A DNA stretch of 9,140 nt, taken from NCBI GenBank assembly GCA_046046915.1, contig JBJOIT010000076.1, positions 1 to 9,140 on the forward strand, read 5' to 3'. The notes under the pieces are model-generated. The model saw nothing but the letters and a program-made list of their open reading frames with translations. It did no database searches and had not been told where the DNA came from. This DNA is from JBEEJZ01 sp046046915 (GTDB taxonomy: Bacteria > Pseudomonadota > Gammaproteobacteria > Burkholderiales > Burkholderiaceae_C). The translations under genes were made by a program, and so were the position numbers. Numbering within the stretch: the stretch's first letter is position 1; each line of letters begins with the position of its first letter. Below are positions 6,304 through 9,140 of this stretch, one piece after another.

Positions 6304-7499
6304 GTGGTGCGCGGCTGGCCCACCAGCCGTGATACCACCCAGCCCAATGCGGCAACACCCAGGGCGGCGGCGCTAAAGGCATACGGCAGCCAGCCCCGGT
6401 CCACGCTAAAAGCCATGGTCAGCACGCCGGTGGACTGGCCAAAAAACAGCAAGCAGGCGAACAAGGTCACGGCGGTGCCGCGAGCAGCAGGCGCCATCTG
6501 CGTGGCCTGGGTTTGCAGGGTGTTGTGCAACATGTAAAAGCCCAGACCGGTGGCAAAACAACCCAGCATGCCGATGGCCGGCAGGCGTCCCCAGGCCAGC
6601 AGCAAAAGGCCACACACAATGGCGCTGGCCCCGGTGATGACCAAACCCCGCTCACCCAGCCAGGCCAGCCACCGACGGGCAAACTGGCTGTAGAGCAGGC
6701 CGCCCACGCCGTATAGCATCATCACCGAACCGGCGGCCACCACGCTGAAGCCAAATTGCTGATGCAGATGGGTCGGAATGAAGGCCATCGCGCCAAACAC
6801 CAGCGCGCCCTCCACCGCCGTCACCGCCAGCACCCGCCGTACCCGGGCCAGCTGCATCATCTGCCAGGTGGCCAAAAAGTAGACGGCATAGCCTGCATGG
6901 GCTTGTGGGCTGGGCTCGGCCCGAGGCGCATGGCGCAACTTGTGCCAAAGCAGCGTGGCCGTCACGGCAAACACCAGGGCCAGCACGGCGAAGGCGGTGC
7001 GCCAGCCCCAGTTCTCGGCTGCAAAGCCCCCAAACCACAGCCCCACCATCATGCCGGTGACGGTGGCGCCCATCAGCCGGGCCAGGGTTTCCTGCCGCCG
7101 CTCGTAGGGCACCTGATCGCCAATCCACGCCATCGACAAGGGGACGATGCCGGCCGCCGCCGCACCCATCACGGCGCGCATGGCAATCAACAGCGTCAAG
7201 TTGGCAGCAAAGGCCGTGAGGGCGCTGAACAGCGCGCAGGCCGTTACAGCGAAAGTGATGACGCGCAACTTGCCAAAGCGGTCGCCCAAAGGGCCGTAAA
7301 ACAGCTGCAGCAGGCCATAGGCCACAGCAAATGCCGACACCACGCGCGAGGCCGAGCCGGGGCTGACCTGAAATTCCTGCCCCAGAACCAGCAGCATGGG
7401 GTCGCACACGCGCATGGACGCCATGCTGGCAAAACCCGCCAGCCCCACCAGGCGCAGGCTATTGCGCTCGGCCATAAAAGTGGATTGTGTTCTGGTCAT
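6300..7499 (-). CDS. MFS transporter, DHA1/AraJ-like
   Basis: This 399-residue protein has about twelve hydrophobic segments in two groups of six, separated by a polar loop around residues 190-215 (RHAPRAEPSPQAH). After the second helix lies the MFS motif A, GPLGDRFGKLRVI (69-81). The first helix holds Arg30 and DPML (33-36), the pattern of drug- or metabolite-exporting DHA1 proteins. It acts in the inner membrane as a proton-coupled antiporter or uniporter, and the substrate is not predictable. The ATG at 7499 was chosen because it lies 13 bases after the second phnE stop. The ATG at 7475 (MAERNSLR) is an alternative, and neither has a Shine-Dalgarno. It is probably the last gene of the phnE transcription unit. 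Its stop codon overlaps that of the GH32 gene, so it could also be functionally tied to sugar handling. Confidence 0.9.
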   Translation of the reverse strand: MTRTQSTFMAERNSLRLVGLAGFASMASMRVCDPMLLVLGQEFQVSPGSASRVVSAFAVAYGLLQLFYGPLGDRFGKLRVITFAVTACALFSALTAFAANLTLLIAMRAVMGAAAAGIVPLSMAWIGDQVPYERRQETLARLMGATVTGMMVGLWFGGFAAENWGWRTAFAVLALVFAVTATLLWHKLRHAPRAEPSPQAHAGYAVYFLATWQMMQLARVRRVLAVTAVEGALVFGAMAFIPTHLHQQFGFSVVAAGSVMMLYGVGGLLYSQFARRWLAWLGERGLVITGASAIVCGLLLLAWGRLPAIGMLGCFATGLGFYMLHNTLQTQATQMAPAARGTAVTLFACLLFFGQSTGVLTMAFSVDRGWLPYAFSAAALGVAALGWVVSRLVGQPRTT

Positions 7500-7512
7500 T
7501 GATGCACGGGCA

Positions 7513-8358
7513 TCAGCGTGCCATGAGCCGCCGCGCGCCATAACTGAGGGCATCCACCAGTCCCACCAGCACCAGCATGGCGATCAGAATGGTGGCTGTT
7601 TTGGGCATGTGAAACAGCCCCATGTGAAACGCCAGCAGCTGCCCCAGGCCGCCCGCGCCCACCACACCCAGCACAGCTGCCGCGCGGATGTTGTTTTCCC
7701 AGCGGTACAGGGTGTAGCTCAGCAATTGGGGCAGCACCTGCGGCAGCAGCGCGTAGGCAAACACCCGCAAAGTGCCCACCCCTTGCACGCGCAGTGCGGC
7801 GGCCGGCCCCGGCGGTGCGTTCTCCAGGGCCTCGGCAAACAGCCGGCCCAACACGCCGGTGGTGTGCAAGGCCAACCCCAGGGTGCCTGCAAACGGCCCC
7901 AGGCCGGCCGAGATGAGCAAAAGCGCGGCCCAGACCAGCTCTGGCACGCTGCGCAGGGCGTTCAGCAGCCAACGCGTGACGGCACGACCGCGCGCAGCAT
8001 CGCCCTCAAACAGACGGCTGGCAGGCAGGGCCAGGGCCAGTCCGCCCAGGGCCGCCAGCACCGTGCCCAGGGCAGACATGGCCAGGGTTTCCCAAGTGGC
8101 CAGCACTACCTTGCGTACAAAGGTGGGCGACACATCGGGCGGAAAAAACTCACCCAGAAAGCGGGCCATGCTGCGGGCAGATTCCAGCGACAAAAACTGG
8201 GCCCACTGCAAATCAAGCGAGACAAAGCTCGACGCCACCAGCGCCAGCAGGCAGACGGTCCACCAACAGGCCTTGCAGCGGGCATCAAACAAGGGCGGCG
8301 GCAGGCGGTACGGCAGGTTTGCCGCGGCGCGGCGCGGTGTCAATGGCTGGCCGCTCAT
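7513..8358 (-). CDS. phnE: PhnE-type ABC transporter permease, second copy
   Basis: This is an inner-membrane permease of the phosphonate/phosphite ABC importer class (PhnE family), 281 residues. Hydrophobic segments lie at about 31-48, 88-112, 130-150, 155-178 and 258-275. The cytoplasmic EAA-type loop that docks on the ATPase is at about 186-206 (AALRVQGVGTLRVFAYALLP). Two other family landmarks are LRSVPELVWA (135-144) and VGAGGLGQ (233-240). The ATG at 8358 overlaps the stop of the upstream permease (ATGA) and has AAGGTG 5 bases before it. The frame runs open further upstream, but that is the shadow of the first phnE. The protein is clearly paralogous to its upstream neighbour, and the two probably form a heterodimeric channel. 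The ATPase (PhnC) and binding protein (PhnD) are not in the window. Substrate could be phosphonate, phosphite or another oxyanion. Confidence 0.9.
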   Translation of the reverse strand: MSGQPLTPRRAAANLPYRLPPPLFDARCKACWWTVCLLALVASSFVSLDLQWAQFLSLESARSMARFLGEFFPPDVSPTFVRKVVLATWETLAMSALGTVLAALGGLALALPASRLFEGDAARGRAVTRWLLNALRSVPELVWAALLLISAGLGPFAGTLGLALHTTGVLGRLFAEALENAPPGPAAALRVQGVGTLRVFAYALLPQVLPQLLSYTLYRWENNIRAAAVLGVVGAGGLGQLLAFHMGLFHMPKTATILIAMLVLVGLVDALSYGARRLMAR

Positions 8359-9140
8359 CCCAGCACCTTGCGCAGGCCGGCGCTCACACGGTCGGCCAGG
8401 GCCACCAGCGCCACAAACACCAGCAGCATGCAGGCCACCTCGCCGCCGTTGAACATCTTCATTGAGCTGTCCAGCTGCTGACCCAGGCCACCCGCCCCCA
8501 CCAGGCCCAACACCACAGAGGAGCGGATGGCACACTCCCAGCGGTACACGGTGTAGCTGGTCAATTCGGCCGCGCTGGTCGGTAGCAGGCCGTAAAAGAA
8601 AGCCTGCAAACGGCCCGCACCGTTGCGCAGCAGGGCCTCGGTGGCGCCGGTGTCGCTGCTTTCCAGAATGTCGCCATAGACCTTGCCCAGCATGCCGCCA
8701 TAGGTAAGTGCAATGGCCAGCACACCCGCCGTCGGCCCCAGGCCTACCACGCGCACAAACACCAGCGCCCACACCAGCTCGGGAATGCTGCGCAAGACGA
8801 TGAGCAGCCAGCGTATCGACTGGCGCAGCCAGAAGGGACCTCGCGCCATGCGGCCCGACAAAGCCGACACCGACAGCGCCCGTGTGGACAACAGCGTCAA
8901 TGGCAGGGCCAGCGCCCATCCCAGGGTGACACCGGCTGTGGCCATGGCCACGGTGCGCCAGGTCTCATGCGCCACCATGGCCAAAAATTCGCTGCTGTGG
9001 GCCAGGGGCCAGAAGCTGCCCAAAAACTGGGCGCTGACACGCAAGCTTTCGCTGTCCAGCAACACCCAGGGCCGAAACTCTGTGGCCACCAGCAAAGGCC
9101 ACAGCAGCGCCAGCCCTGCCGCACTCCAGAACAGGCGCCC
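8355..9140 (-). CDS. phnE: PhnE-type ABC transporter permease, first copy, 5' end outside the window
   Basis: The frame is open from the TGA at 8355-8357 to the window edge, giving 261 visible residues. The TTG at 9095 is not a convincing start because the frame continues upstream into a first membrane helix (FWSAAGLALLWPLL). Visible landmarks are LRSIPELVWA, the EAA-type loop EALLRNGAGRLQAFFYGLLP (about 168-187 of the visible part), YTVYRWE and LVGAGGLGQ, all PhnE-like. The same landmarks occur in the same order in the second permease, showing an old duplication. The loop here keeps the Glu of the EAA signature while the second copy has Ala-Ala. It is an inner-membrane component of an importer whose ATPase and periplasmic binding protein should lie beyond the window. 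Comparison with phnE1-phnE2 pairs suggests phosphonate or phosphite uptake, but this is inference. Confidence 0.88.
   Translation of the reverse strand, partial: GRLFWSAAGLALLWPLLVATEFRPWVLLDSESLRVSAQFLGSFWPLAHSSEFLAMVAHETWRTVAMATAGVTLGWALALPLTLLSTRALSVSALSGRMARGPFWLRQSIRWLLIVLRSIPELVWALVFVRVVGLGPTAGVLAIALTYGGMLGKVYGDILESSDTGATEALLRNGAGRLQAFFYGLLPTSAAELTSYTVYRWECAIRSSVVLGLVGAGGLGQQLDSSMKMFNGGEVACMLLVFVALVALADRVSAGLRKVLG

Noticed and set aside
6756..7502. 248-residue ORF on the + strand antisense to the MFS gene
   Set aside because: It is His/Gln/Gly-rich, has no recognisable domain, and lies entirely opposite the well-supported MFS gene.
7396..8481. 361-residue ORF on the + strand antisense to the permeases
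   Set aside because: Its Gln/His/Arg/Gly-rich, low-complexity composition is typical of the antisense of GC-rich genes. The opposite strand has clear PhnE and MFS motifs.
7513..8919. 468-residue frame covering both permease genes on the - strand
   Set aside because: Only the part from 8358 down is PhnE-like. The upstream part is a shadow of the first phnE, whose own frame has the family motifs.
1..9140. tRNA, rRNA, CRISPR, insertion sequence or attachment site
   Set aside because: Reading both strands showed no direct-repeat array, no transposase-like protein and no tRNA-like clover-leaf in the short intergenic spaces.

Overview
The window is GC-rich, gene-dense DNA, almost certainly from a betaproteobacterium of the order Burkholderiales, probably Comamonadaceae-like. 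That placement rests on base composition and on recognising a DUF3348/DUF802/OmpA/DUF2894 gene set that I associate with Burkholderiales and Xanthomonadales. No search was run. There are no RNA genes, insertion sequences or CRISPR arrays that I can support, and no gene-free stretch longer than about 160 bases.

Left part (2..3633, + strand): a four-gene operon, cut at its 5' end by the window edge. It encodes a soluble DUF3348 protein (partial), a four-helix MotA/ExbB-like membrane protein with a helical tail of about 400 residues (DUF802 family), a MotB/OmpA-like protein with one membrane helix carrying an aspartate, and a DUF2894 protein with a Lys/Arg-rich end. The first three genes overlap stop-to-start. 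The central pair has the architecture of ion-driven stators, and most resembles ZorA-ZorB of the Zorya anti-phage systems because of the long cytoplasmic tail. No Zorya effector genes (ZorC, ZorD or ZorE) are present. This is the best candidate for an undescribed system in the window.

Middle part (3683..6303): azlC-azlD on the - strand, a two-subunit branched-chain amino acid exporter with overlapping genes and a near-perfect Shine-Dalgarno before azlD. A 157-base divergent region follows, holding a hairpin with a T7 tract on the azlC side. Next comes a cytoplasmic GH32 sucrose/fructoside hydrolase on the + strand, with all three catalytic residues present and no sugar transporter recognisable beside it.

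Right part (6300..9140, - strand): two tandem paralogous PhnE-type ABC permeases (the upstream one cut by the window edge), overlapping by ATGA, followed 13 bases later by a DHA1-type MFS transporter. Matching ATPase and binding-protein genes would be expected beyond base 9140. The MFS gene and the GH32 gene converge and overlap by 4 bases at their stop codons.
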